In this document: piece by piece, positions 12,867-24,700 of the stretch
Numbering within the stretch: position 1 is the stretch's first letter
Layout: every line of letters starts with the position of its first letter
Origin: Trebouxia sp. TZW2008
Lineage: Eukaryota > Chlorophyta > Trebouxiophyceae > Trebouxiales > Trebouxiaceae
Length of the DNA stretch: 64,000 nt
Reading direction: 5' to 3'
NCBI GenBank assembly: GCA_002118135.1
Contig: BDIU01000179.1
Location: forward strand, 62,001-126,000
The notes under the pieces: generated by a model
The model's database searches: none
What the model was told of the DNA's origin: nothing
What the model saw: only the letters and a program-made list of their open reading frames with translations
Made by a program: the position numbers and the translations under genes

Positions 12867-15203
12867 TTACGCAGCTTCCTGAACTGGGAACTCAAACACA
12901 ACATCCTTGCCAGTCAGCTTCTTGTAAACTCCCTTGAATGTCTCCACCTTCCATTCTGTGCTGTTCCTGTCCTTGGGGTCCAAGTAAACCTGCAGCATAT
13001 GTTCCAGTGTGACTTTGCATTGCGGTAAAGCGGGCTGGAAGTAGACATCAATCAGAGAAAGTAGGGTTGTCTGAGATGTGCTGCTGCTCACGCAGCATGC
13101 ATGTCAATGGCGAAACACAGGATCCACAGTCAAGATCTGCCTTGCAAAGAGGTAGGTGCAGCTCAAACAGGTTGTCTTCATGCCACTCTGGTATTGCCAC
13201 TTCCACAACTTTGGCAAGGCAGACTCATTTTGTGGATCTCCCTGTTGAATTGGCTGGCATACAAATGATTACAATGTTCCAGCCTCAAGGTACAAGGGGT
13301 CATGTGTCAGAATTAAGTTGAGCTTTTGACCTCAGTCTACAGCTGCAAATGCGCATCAGGCTGAGCAGCTACAGAATTATGCCTGTCTTGCAGGTGTGGG
13401 ATTTGTACCTTGAGGGTTCTGGAGCCATCCGCCTTGTACCTTATGCGCTTGCCCACAATCTCTGTTGGGTATACTAGGTCATCTAGGATGGCATCATGCA
13501 CCTGCACAGGACAAAATTGGGGATCAAAACTCAAGGTCCCAGTGCACAAAGTGCTCCTCAGTGACCTGCATCTGTAAGCAAGCAACTTCCTGGGCAGAAG
13601 GTATTGCTTTGTCACCTGAGGCTGGAAGGCAAGTGGCTATGCATGCCTTGCAGCAGATGCACTGCAGCCAGCTAGGTTGAGCCTAAAAGGAGTGACTGTC
13701 GTAAGGCTGACAGGACTAGTCAGAGGGTGTACACAGCATGGAAACTTTGTCAAAGGCCAATAGCGATGCATGCCTACACAGACTCACGATACTCAAGAAA
13801 GGGTCTCGGAATTGAAGGAAGGGATTCAATACTCAAGGAAGGGCAACACAAGAAGAGAGACTAAAATAGAGCTGACAAGCCTAGCCAGAGTGTGTTCGTT
13901 CATGGTAACCTCAATACAAATGACTGATAGCCAGCTGATGACTTCTGACAAGCATTGTGCCTGCAGTTTCCACCCAAATCAGCATCCCAGCCCTGAAGAT
14001 CCTAGGATGATGGGATACCAATCTCCAGATGGTGACAGCAGACACACTGTCTGTCAGACAGCATCACCTCCATGGCAGTCACGTGATTGACATTGTCTGA
14101 TGCAATGAACGAGACTGTGTTTGGTGGATGGGTGTGTGACGCATTTGCTGTTGTTGTCTGCTCAATGCATCTGCCTGGTCGGCCTATAGGAGCGCTCACA
14201 TTACTGATGACCATCATACAGAGACCGAGACATCTATAAGTCAGACCGCGCCTTGATAACTTGTTGAAATGCTTCTCAAGCTGAAGATTGGATCTTGTCT
14301 GGTCCTCAATGCACATGAACTTCTTCAGGCTCGATGCAACGCACTTGTGAAAGCAACATGCAAGAACTGAAATCAAACTTGTCTGGGCTGTGGCGGATTG
14401 TCACTTTTGATGCAGCCAAATGGAAGTGTTGAGTACAACAGCTGAGCAACTGGAAAACTATCAGTGCTGTGATGGCAGTGCAATACCAGCAATGATTGCA
14501 AAAACCTCAACCAAAAGACAAGGTAACACAATGCAAGCTTGCATGTCAACAAGCGTGGAATGCATTCAGAAACAAGGGAAATGACAAGCAAAAAAGAGCA
14601 AGGGCAAACACTTACTGAGGTCAATGTCCTGCTCCTTGGCCTAGCCTTGGATGATCCAGACTTGGACTTAGGCATGATCCGTCTGTTGGCGACAAGGACA
14701 ACATCCTTGCCGCTGAACTTCTTTTCAAGTTCCCGAACTAGCCTCTGCTGGATTTTCTGGAAGCCCTTGAGCAACCGGTATGGAACATGGATGATGATGG
14801 CGTTCTTTGAGGCTGTCACGTCAATGAGCTGGGCGCTGGTGATGTACAGATCCCGCAAGTCTGTCTTGAAGTCCTGGTTGGTGGCCTCCAAGTCAAAAAG
14901 TGCCTGAAACCAAGCATATGTTAAATCATCAAGTTGCCTGGACGTCGACTCTGAAACTCTACAATCACACGACATGTATGCTGCCGACTGCTGCGCTGCT
15001 AGTGTGTGCTTTGAGCTGGCATTGCATTAGAGCGGCTGCAGGAAAAGTTTGTTGCGCTTGCAGCACCACTGCCTTGGTGTCTGATGTGTTGCAAACAGGC
15101 TGGATGTTTGTTGAGTTCAAGGCAGCACCTGTGCTACGCTTTCCTCGAAGCTGTCAGGCTCTTGACCCTTTTCCTTCGCAATCTTCTTGCGAGCTGTGAA
15201 CAT
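12867..15203 (-). CDS. RPS7: 40S ribosomal protein S7 (eS7)
   Basis: Structural protein of the small cytosolic ribosomal subunit, needed for 18S rRNA maturation. Four exons on the minus strand: 15203-15129 (ATG, begins [12 protein letters not shown], donor GTGCTG), 14903-14616 (begins [13 protein letters not shown], donor GTAAGT), 13501-13409 ([12 protein letters not shown], donor GTACAA) and 12989-12867 (VYLDPKDRN through FEFPVQEAA, stop). All acceptors are CAG and all joins are phase 0. The product is 192 residues against about 190-194 in plants and animals. Family landmarks are intact: the AIIIHVPY strand, the [16 protein letters not shown] block, the [21 protein letters not shown] segment, which spans an intron, and the [16 protein letters not shown]-terminus. 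It is divergent from the PP4 gene. Confidence 0.97.
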
Positions 15204-15926
15204 CCTTGCTCACTTCTGGCAAGGATTGTCACAAACCTGCGGCATAGGCAAAATCTGACGACGCGCAGACGTGCATTGGATCAGGAGATCTTCAGAGTCT
15301 TTGCGCGTCACGAAGTCCAGCCAGAAACAGGTGCTCTGCAAGTGCTGTTCAGGTGAACGATCAATACGCCGCCTCGGTTGCAGAAGGGCTGCAGCGGCCC
15401 CGAGACATGCACACAAGCACCAACGCAGCAATGAGGAGCGTCTTTGGCGCGCTGCTTACCTGACACACGCCTGCGCAGTGTATTTGCAGCCGCCGTAGGT
15501 CAAAAGAGGGCCAGACTGTAGACCAGTATGGCTGAGTACCCGGGAAAGCAAGATTTAGCATCCGCGTTCGACGAAGACGAATAGCAAAAAGGCAACAGAC
15601 AAAATTGTCTATCATTTATTCGCAAATAATCTTCAATCATTCGTTCAGCAGAGTTCGCTTTCGCTCCGACTTCGTCAGCTGCCAGAGTCAGTTCTCGTGA
15701 GGTCAAGTGCAAACTTCTTAAGCTGCTGTGCTCATCTCCGATCCGTGCTGGCATTGACGTGCCGTCCTGCTGATTTGGATTTCGAGCTTGCTTCGTCAGC
15801 CGTGCCTTTACTTGTCGCAGTCTGCGTCTCGGCTCAGCTGTGCCTGTGAGACGTGTTGAGCGGTCAAGCTGTATGGCAGTGTTGGGAAGTTCAGGTGCCT
15901 CTGTGAGGTGATTGCCGCTTCCTGGC
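15204..15926. promoter_or_regulatory. Divergent promoter region RPS7 / PP4 catalytic subunit
   Basis: The 723 bp between the two start codons contain no recognised gene and must hold both 5' UTRs and promoters. Short open frames on both strands here (for example 15500-16042 minus) have no recognisable content. I saw no convincing TATA box. Confidence 0.6.
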
Positions 15927-18351
15927 ATGGGATCGGAGCTTGATAGGTGGATAGAGCAGTTGAAAAAGTGTGAGACGCTTAAAGAGTCTGAGGTCAAGCT
16001 ACTTTGCGAGAAAGCACTTGAGATTCTGGTTGAGGAGGGCAACGTTCAACGAGTCGATGCGCCAGTGACTATCTGTGAGTCTTGCTCTGCTAGCACACGC
16101 ACATTAAGGCATTAGCTCCAACAGAGAACAAGGCAGCTGCAGTTAGCAAGCCTGTTGTGCAGTCCAACATCCACAACACTGCCATGTGCGCAGGCGGTGA
16201 TATTCATGGACAGTTCTATGATCTTGCTGAGCTATTCAAAGTTGGCGGTGATTGTCCTCAGACGAATTACCTGTTCATGGGCGACTTTGTGGACAGAGGG
16301 TTCTTTAGTGTAGAGACATTTCTGCTACTACTGGCTTTGAAGGTATGTGAAGTATGCTTGCAAGGGCATTGCTGTCAGCATCTCTCTGGCTTGCATGCCC
16401 AAGCGATTGCATAGTAAGTATTTGGCCAAGACTGATCACTGCCAGCTGAAGTGTTGTTCATGGCATTTGCAGGTTCGCTACCCAGACAGAATAACGCTGA
16501 TTCGTGGCAATCACGAAAGTCGCCAGATCACACAGGTGGGGCCACCACAGATTTTGAGCGTAATTGCATGCACAAGTGTCCTACAGTTGATGTTTGTGTT
16601 CCATGAAGTGTAGTCCAAAGGACTTCATGCATCCGCAACAGTCCAGTGTTTATTTTGCATGATCTGCAAATATGTAACACTGAGCTGTTTTCGCGCACCG
16701 CTTGCTTCACAGTTGCTAAAGGAACTGCATGCATGGTGCAGGTCTATGGTTTCTATGACGAATGCTTGCGCAAGTATGGCTCAGTCAATGTATGGCGGTA
16801 TTGCACAGACATATTTGACTACTTGAGGTCAGAGCTTCTCATTGGCTTAGCATGCAGTATCAGTCCAATCTGAGTTCTGCAAGGCAACTCTGCAGCTCTT
16901 TGTCGTACTATGGCAGCTTCACATCTTGATGTGCAAAGTGACATTTGGCTGCGGTGTGCAAAAGACTTGCAGCAACCTCTGCAGTCATGTTGCAGCTTGA
17001 CATGTCATGTGTTGAGTCCTGTTTGCTCTTCCAAGGGTGGGTGTGCTCATGGAAGGGTGATCATAAGTTGACACAATGCTGTGTGATGCAGTCTGTCTGC
17101 GCTCATAGACAACAGAGTCTTCTGTGTTCATGGAGGCCTGTCGCCTACAATCAGCACTCTTGATCAGGTGAATCATCCCCACAATTCACCATGTTTGACA
17201 ACATCATGACACCATTTTTGTGGTGACTAGCACCTTGGACAAAATACATTTAAATTCTCTCCATCTTGGTCAGAGGCGATGGTGACAACTGCTCCTTATT
17301 ATCAGTTCATATACACAACGTAGTTCTGCTATGTGCACTGCAGCAACTTCTTGAATGCACAACTGTAACTGTAGTATGTCAGCAGCAGCAGTTGGCAATC
17401 AGAGGGATGACTGATGCTTCCTTGCAGATCCGCACCATTGACAGGAAGCAAGAGGTGCCTCACGATGGCGCCATGTGTGATCTGTTGTGGTCTGACCCCG
17501 AGGACATTGAGGGGTGGGGTCTCAGTCCCAGGGGGGCGGGGTACCTCTTTGGGGGCGACATCTGCCAGCACTTCAGCCAGACAAACAAAGTGGAACTGAT
17601 TGCGCGAGCGCATCAGCTGGTCATGGAGGGCTACAAGCTTATGTTCAACGAGCAGCTTGTGACTGTCTGGTCTGCACCTAATTATTGCTATAGGTAAGCA
17701 GATGACCTTATATGTCACATTGATAAGTCACAGTCATCATGTTCTGCATTGTCATTGTTGGCATCATATCTGGTCAAAGAAATGCAGCAAAGCTGCCAGG
17801 TGTGTAGCACAGCTGAAGCTGAAGTCATGCACAAATCAGTCTTGCATCTGTATGCATAATGGCGCAGGCTCAGATTTTGTAGTGCAGCTAGCTTTGCTGT
17901 CTCCCCATCAGGCGCTAGAGGATTGCACAAAATGTGTAGGCTGGTCATGGATGTGCTTGTTGAGGTGCATGTAACAGTGCTTTCGTGCGCTGCAGATGTG
18001 GCAATGTGGCAGCCATTCTTGAACTTGATGAGCACCTTACAAGGAACTTCAAGGTGAGTCAGGTCGCTTACTCCGATGTTGTCATGCTTTTGCACTCATC
18101 CATTCCTACGCCTTGTAGTGCTTTGCTGTCATATGCGTGCTGAATGTTCAAGTTGCTTTGTTGCTGTGGACACACATAACACATGTTTCATCATATTGTG
18201 ACATTGTTTAGCTGCACAAGGTCACATGCCCCGTCTGCATTCCGGCTTGAAAGCTGATGCAAATGCATTTGCTGTCCAGGTATTTGAGGCTGCACCACAA
18301 GATGTGCGAGGTGTGCCAGCTAAAAAAGCGGCGCCCGACTACTTTCTATAG
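15927..18351 (+). CDS. PP4C: Serine/threonine protein phosphatase 4 catalytic subunit (PP4c / PPX)
   Basis: Metallophosphatase of the PPP family; PP4 acts in the nucleus and cytosol on DNA-damage, transcription and centrosome substrates. Eight exons: 15927-16074, 16194-16342, 16473-16535, 16742-16827, 17092-17167, 17428-17693, 17996-18053, 18280-18351. All phases close, giving 305 residues, the family length. PPP motifs in order: [57 protein letters not shown] and [11 protein letters not shown]. The C-terminus ends in DYFL, the carboxymethylated tail of the PP2A/PP4/PP6 group. The [17 protein letters not shown] and [15 protein letters not shown] wording fits plant PPX better than PP2A or PP6. 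The exon containing VDRG reads GFFSVETF where plants have GYYSVETF. Start: ATG at 15927, giving [16 protein letters not shown] as in plant PPX. Confidence 0.96.
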
Positions 18352-19120
18352 AGTCTTCCTTTTGACAGCCAATATGGCTTCAGCTCAACGGCACATCCCT
18401 TGACATGCTACATATGTGGTCTCATTCCCATAGCTTTGAGTGTACTCTCACCTCAGCACACAAGGATACAGATTGACCAGCGCATCCACGGCAGCAGATT
18501 TTTTGCACAGGGCGTGCTTGCAATGACTTTGACTATCATGATCGTCTGCAAATGTTTGCAGAGATGACCAGTGACTTCACCACTTAGGCTAGGCTGTTTT
18601 GTGAAGCTTGACCCAATGACTGACGCAACAGTACCTTTCAGCATTCAGACACCCTGCACGTTCTATCTCTGCTGTTCCCAAGGTGTCCTTGTGAGGTGGT
18701 GCTTAGCTAGACATATTTGCAAGGTTCGACTGCTGCATAACGCTGGGAGCTGTTTTTCGGCAGCTAGTTTGCATGTCATGTCTCAGTCCCAATTCATGTT
18801 CAGCAGCTGCGCATCTGCCTTGCTTGAGGGGTCCTGCCATCATTACTTTGAGTTGCATGGCTCTTGTTTCTGCAAAAGATCTTGCCTTCAAATGCAAGTG
18901 CAATCATTGCATGGCGTGTGTGACGGCCAGCTTGACCAATTTCAAGATGACTTTTGCTCGATCCACACACACTAGCACAATGTCGTGCAATTCAGCAAAC
19001 CACGATCATGATCTGCAGATGCATGCATACTACTGCCAAGCTAATGATGCACATTTGCTGATGCATGTCTGTGGGTGCTTGTTACACAAGAACCAAAACA
19101 AATTCCATGACACAAGCAAT
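18352..19120. other. Convergent spacer between PP4c and RPL18
   Basis: No supported gene. Short open frames (18571-18975 and others) lack recognisable content. A minus-strand TGTAA motif (19082-19086 on +) lies 35 nt past the RPL18 stop and is the likely poly(A) signal of that gene. Confidence 0.5.
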
Positions 19121-21380
19121 CTAAGCCTTGTAGCCACAGCTGTTTCTGCGACCCCTAGCCTTCTCGAATTTGCGGCCCTTAGATCGGACATATGGCTTGG
19201 TGTGTGAGTGAGGTTGACCTGCACACATGACAAGCCTTGTAATGCATCGAAGCAGCAGCTATGCTCACAAGTGTAGCAAATGCGCGTACACATATGTCTC
19301 AGCACAGCATGTACCCTTTGTAAGTCAAGATGTATGCTAGCTGACAGCAAACCATGGCTCAATTTGAAACAGGTCTACGTGACAGGTCATGCTGTGCATC
19401 CTTTTGCTGTCTGCATGCAACCGCTTGCAATCTCGTGGTCACCAAGACAACAGAAAGCATGCAGCAGGGCCTCATGACCAAGCCACATGATACAGAAGCA
19501 TCAGCAGGGCAATGCACACCATTTCGCCATATTGTTATCCTTACACCAGCAACCTTGCGATGGTAGCTTCGCATCTCAGGCAACAGCGTTTTGACACTCA
19601 TCGACCACTGCCAAAATCAAATGTGCACAACAGGGGTGAAAGCAATAGCAGCAGATGGCAGTAAGCCGCAATGAGTAAGCAGAAGGCAGTCAGCGAGTGA
19701 CTGTGCACAACAAAGGGTTGAGTTGAAGACTGACCTGGTGCCTTGCCAAAGTGTTTGACAGCCTCCCGGGAGTTCTTGGGCCCCCTGAGCAGCACTGTGC
19801 CTGCACCTGTGGGCGCTAGCAAAGCCAGCTGGTCAAATGTCAAACACTCACCACCAGCCTGCACCCATGTCACACCATCAAATCACATGCCATTGCAGTT
19901 CACATACCTAGCAGTTGTGCCGGGACAAGCAACAATTTGAATATGCTAAGAGCGCTATTCACTTTGTGAGTGGCTGCAGTTCCCCTGTGCAAGCAATGCC
20001 AAACAACAAGGTCCTGTTTGATGTCATGAACGCACCAGACAAGTGACCTTTTGAACATGACATCATGCAACGAGTTTGGCCCAGCAAGGTATAATGGCAA
20101 GCTGTCATCCAAGCAGGATGATGCTGACCTGCACAATCCTGGCACGTGCTGTAGCTGTGAACCTCAATGCCACCACACGTAGCTTGGGGACCTCGTACAC
20201 ACGCACATCATCTGTGATGGTGCCCACCACAACTGCAATGCTGTCCTCCTGTACACACATACAGGAGCTTGTGATGGGTTTGCCACTGCCGCAGACGAGC
20301 ATTGGCAGCGTTTCATGAGTGCAGTCAATGATTTGCTCCTGAGCTAAGAGCGTCACCTTTTACCACAGACATGCTCTTGCAACAGCTCAACGCAGAATCA
20401 ATAGCTTAGGATGAAACTGCCTCTACTGCAGATATGTATTTGCAGCATTTGAGTTGAACAATAAACGATTTGCCCACTGGCTAAAGGAGCATCATGGTTC
20501 TGCCTTAAGATGTGCTCTTGCACAGCTGATTTCTGCAATCGACAGCTTGCGACGGTGCTGCCTCTACCATAGGTGTGCTTTTGCAGCAACTAACTGTCAC
20601 AATGAGGTGTTGCCCTGTCACTGCAAGTGCCGCTTTTGGCACAGATGAGGCCTTGCAATAGCCAATTCGCAGTGAATGATTTCTGCATGCCGGGAAGCAC
20701 TTCCGCTGTACAGATGATGTGAATGTGAGCTGCAGGCAGTGACTGCATCATGCAAGCTGCCACAGGCTCACCTTGCCAGCCATGAACTTCTGCAGCCGGG
20801 ACAAGGACAAAGGCGGCCTGTTTGTCTTGGACATAAACAACCGCTTCAGCACCACCTTGTTGAAGTTGCTGTCTGTCCGCCTGACCAGGAAGCCATACAG
20901 CTGCAGCAAATGGAAATTTGTTTCGCATGGCGCATTCAGGATGACTGCTGAATGCTTTGTGTGCACTTGAGTGTGCCTGCCACAAGCTGATCAGTAGCTA
21001 AGACTGTGCCTGGCAAGCCTGACAGCTGAATGCAGCTGGATAACCATTTGCTGAGCTGAGAAGGTGATCCTCTGCTGTGATCTGAAGACTGCTGTGCAGA
21101 AACCCATGAACACTGGACGCTTCAAAGCGCATAAGCTCAGTTTACCTTGACTAGCAACTTCAGGTATACGTTGTCGCTTTTTGGGGCTGTCCGTCTGACC
21201 TTCTTGTTACGGCCTCCTGCCTCAAGATCGATACCCTACAGCATCAAGCCACTTATGCGCTCGAGTTTGTACAGCCCCGCTCAAGCACTGCCAGGGACAA
21301 TTGATGTCAAGCAGCAAGACGTCACAGCGGGATGCAGCAGTCTGCAGACGCTGAAATGCACAGCAGCTATGACGTACCAT
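19121..21380 (-). CDS. RPL18: 60S ribosomal protein L18 (eL18)
   Basis: Structural protein of the large cytosolic ribosomal subunit. Six exons on the minus strand: 21380-21378 (only the ATG, followed by donor GTACGT), 21235-21146 ([20 protein letters not shown]), 20900-20772 ([13 protein letters not shown] through KFMAGK), 20248-20129 ([20 protein letters not shown]), 19858-19735 ([13 protein letters not shown] through GKAP) and 19218-19121 ([19 protein letters not shown] through GYKA, stop). Phases close to 187 residues, the length of plant eL18. The coding part of exon 1 is a lone ATG split from codon 2 by the first intron. The C-terminal Arg/Lys-rich tail and [16 protein letters not shown] are diagnostic. 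The gene is divergent from SMG7. Confidence 0.97.
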
Positions 21381-21718
21381 GGTGACAGCTTGCCAAATCA
21401 GCTGTTGTGTTACCAAAGAGGAGCTGCTATTGCTCTCACGACTTCTGTATAGTCGCCGCCGAGTCAAGCACGCACTCACGGACTCGGACGCAGGTCTGCT
21501 ACTTCGTCTTCTTCTTCACACGGTCCTATGCATTGACACAAGTGGAGAGCGGGACTTGCAGCACGCGCGGGACGTTGCGCATCCGCAAGCGTGATGAATG
21601 GCAATATGCTTGCAGAAGCTGCTTGCATGGCATGCAGAGGTGTCGGCAGGCATATACTGATCTCAAAGTCCGGAACACACCACAGCGGTCGCTGAACAGC
21701 GTGGAGCATCGATTGACC
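21381..21718. promoter_or_regulatory. Divergent promoter region RPL18 / SMG7
   Basis: Only 338 bp separate the two start codons, so promoters and 5' UTRs must overlap or abut. The SMG7 frame stays open upstream of its ATG (from 21407), so a longer N-terminus cannot be excluded from sequence alone. Confidence 0.55.
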
Positions 21719-24700
21719 ATGGCACAACAGGCCAACAGCGACGCGCTTGCACTTTCGTACAAGCATTGTGTGTCGCTCGAGCAAAACCTCAGGGAGGAGA
21801 TGAAGCAGCAAAACTTCTACCATGCCGATGTGCGAAAGGTCCGGGCGGAGCTGCGCCTGGCATACGAGGGGCTTCTGTTCCTCGACTATGCCGGGGCACA
21901 AGTGAGTTTTTGTTCAGCACAATTCCTCGCATCTTGCCGAGGAAACGAGCTTTTGTGTGCAAGATCGCGCCTGTAAGCAGGACCGGGAAGTAGAACCCGC
22001 TCTGTGGAAGTCTGTCTTTTATCGTCCTATCGAGGAGTTCAGACGCAGAATCAAAGCGGCCGCCGCAGCTGGTGACAAGGGCAAGGAACCTCTTCGAAAG
22101 GTCAGTCCTTCCTTCAGACAACCTGTAGGGACACCTGTCAGCCCAGCAAGGCGCCTTTGTACCACTGGCCTCACAGGACCATGTGCCTCAACCCCATACA
22201 GGCATGTTGTTCTCATGCTTGCTCACAAGCACTGTACTGATCACTTCACTTGTGTCCAGGTCAAGATTGCCTTTGGAAAGTTCCTGCAAGATGCTGCGCT
22301 CTTCTACCGCCAACTTGCCTGCAAGCTTCAGGCTGCTTATGGCAGCGTCAGCTTTAGTCTAGCAGATGCGCAGCTGCAATCACCGCCAAGTCTGCCAGAG
22401 CAGCAATACAAGCAGCAAGACTGCAGGCAGTCTGTGTATCGCTGTTTGATATGCTTGGGAGATATCTTCAGGTATGCTCTCCAGAAGGGAACAATACATG
22501 CTCTTTATCATGACTGTTTTGATTACCAACGTCACCTTCCTTATATTGAATTGTCCCTACTAAAAGGTAACATGACAGTCAGCATGCGGTGAGTCCAATT
22601 GCAGTATCCTCACAGCAAGCACGTGCTTATATCGAGTGTCCTTATAAGGAGAAGTTACTGCACAAGCAAGCTTGTCTTGGCCAAGCTACTTGCCATGTTC
22701 TGCACATTGCTGGATCAGAACTGCAATCCATGGTGATAACAACAGCACTTGCTGCAGGTATGAGGCAAGCATTCTTCAGACTAGCCGAAGGAAAGACTGG
22801 TCAGAGGCTGCTAAGCACTACCGCTTGGCTATGTCAGTCTATCCTCAAGGTCAGTGTTGCCAGCAGCAAATCCCGCTGGTGACTTATCACTGTCCATCTG
22901 CAGCTGTTTCATCATGTACTGAGGCTGTAACTTGTCTCAATGATATGCACTTCTTGCAACAGCTTGCTGAGTTGCTCAACAATTAGAGAACTGTCTTTAT
23001 ACTCTTTTCTGTATTCACCCTTATTGTTCATGAGGACACTTTTGCCTTTTCTGTTGGACTGCTCAAGACTGGTATTGTTCTGCCAATTAGAATTGCTCTT
23101 GCTGTATGCAGTCGCCATCACCCTTACTACCTACAATCTGTATTGCTGTGTTGCTGGTGCTTGACGCAATACATCTTTCATAACTGCAGGTGGCAACTCG
23201 TACAACCAGCTGGCAGTCTTGTCCACTTACATGGAGGATGACCTGGCTGCTGTCTACTACTACTTCAGGAGCCTTGCAGTGGCCAAGCCTTTCACAATTG
23301 CAAGGGAGAACCTTGTTCTGCTTTTGGAGCAGATCAGAGTCAAGTATACCAAACTACCACAGCGGCCCCACTCAAATGCTCCAGCTCAGCAAATGCCAAT
23401 GAAGAGCAAGCGGCCAGTGAATGTCCTCATGCAGGAGACCAGCATTCGCCTGGCGCATCTGCACGGTCAGTGTCCCTTCAAGCACCTTGTTTCTGTCACA
23501 ACACGTTGTCGTCAGGGCAAAGCCGCTTGATCTGTACTGTCCATATCAGAGCATTGGCTTGCGTGACTCCACTGGCAATGTCACTCCAAGCACACCTATG
23601 AGCAAAGCAGTGTGCTTGTGCTTGAGTCTGACCATGTCAAGCATTTGTTTGGGTCAAGCCATGTGTCTTTGTTTCAACAATATGTGAGTGCAGCACACCC
23701 TGTCCCTGCTTGTGCAAAATTGATCAACACATCAACGTATATGTCACCGCTATTGGAGCGTAAGCAGGGGTTGTACAGACAGTGTCAAGAGTGAAGACAA
23801 GACTGGTCTCTTGCATGCGGCAGCATAGGAGCTTGCTTGGTTGTCTCTGGAGGCTTGCTGCTTTGTCACATCCTGCGTGTCACCACTCAAGACGCAATCA
23901 CTGGGCCCTTGAAAGCTCAGCCCTGCTCTGACACAGGCAACATACATCTAGGTGGCATTGACCTTCTGAGAGTGTGTCGTAAGAGAAAGAGCTGCAGTGT
24001 CAAGAAGGCTCGAGAGCTCAGAAGGCACTGCAGTTGTTTCTGTTGCAACATGCTGTCACCAGGGCAACTCTGCTTGGTCTCCATTGCCCAGTTCAGAGCA
24101 ATTGCCTTGGTCAACTTTGGCGTCTCCATGCACCTCTCTGAGCAAAGCACTATGTCTGTGCCTGAGTCTGGCTGTGAACAATGCAAGGCGAACATCCTAC
24201 GTCTTACTCCAAATGAGTGCGCTTTGTCCGGCTTCCACTTTGTTTCATTTCGAGAATTGTTGCGTGTCATGTGCTGTGTCTGGCTGCTGCAACTGCATTT
24301 GATGAGCCTGTTGAGTCCCTGCTTTGACATGGGCAATACAGCATTAAGTGGCATTGTGTTGGTCACAATGTGCTGTAACAGAAACAGCCGCAATGTCAAG
24401 AGCGCGCTGCAGCTCAAAACGCACTGCAGCTTTCCTTGTTACAATGCATTGTCATCAGGGTAACTCTGCTTGAACTGAAGGTGGCTGTGTCAGAACAACT
24501 GTCTTGGACATCTGCGCAGTTAGCGTATCTTCAAGCTCCTCCCGCTAAGATCAGCATTGTGTCTGTGCTGCAGCCTGACTGTGTGTGTGTAACTGCATGC
24601 GCGTCATAGCGCGCCCAAGCGCCTGTGCCTGAAATTTACAAGAATGCGCTTTGTCTGGCTTTGCCTTTGGTTAACTTCAAGAAATGTTGCGTGCCATGTG

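Noticed and set aside
18571..18975. 134-codon + frame between PP4c and RPL18
   Set aside because: No family content; lies in the convergent 3' region.
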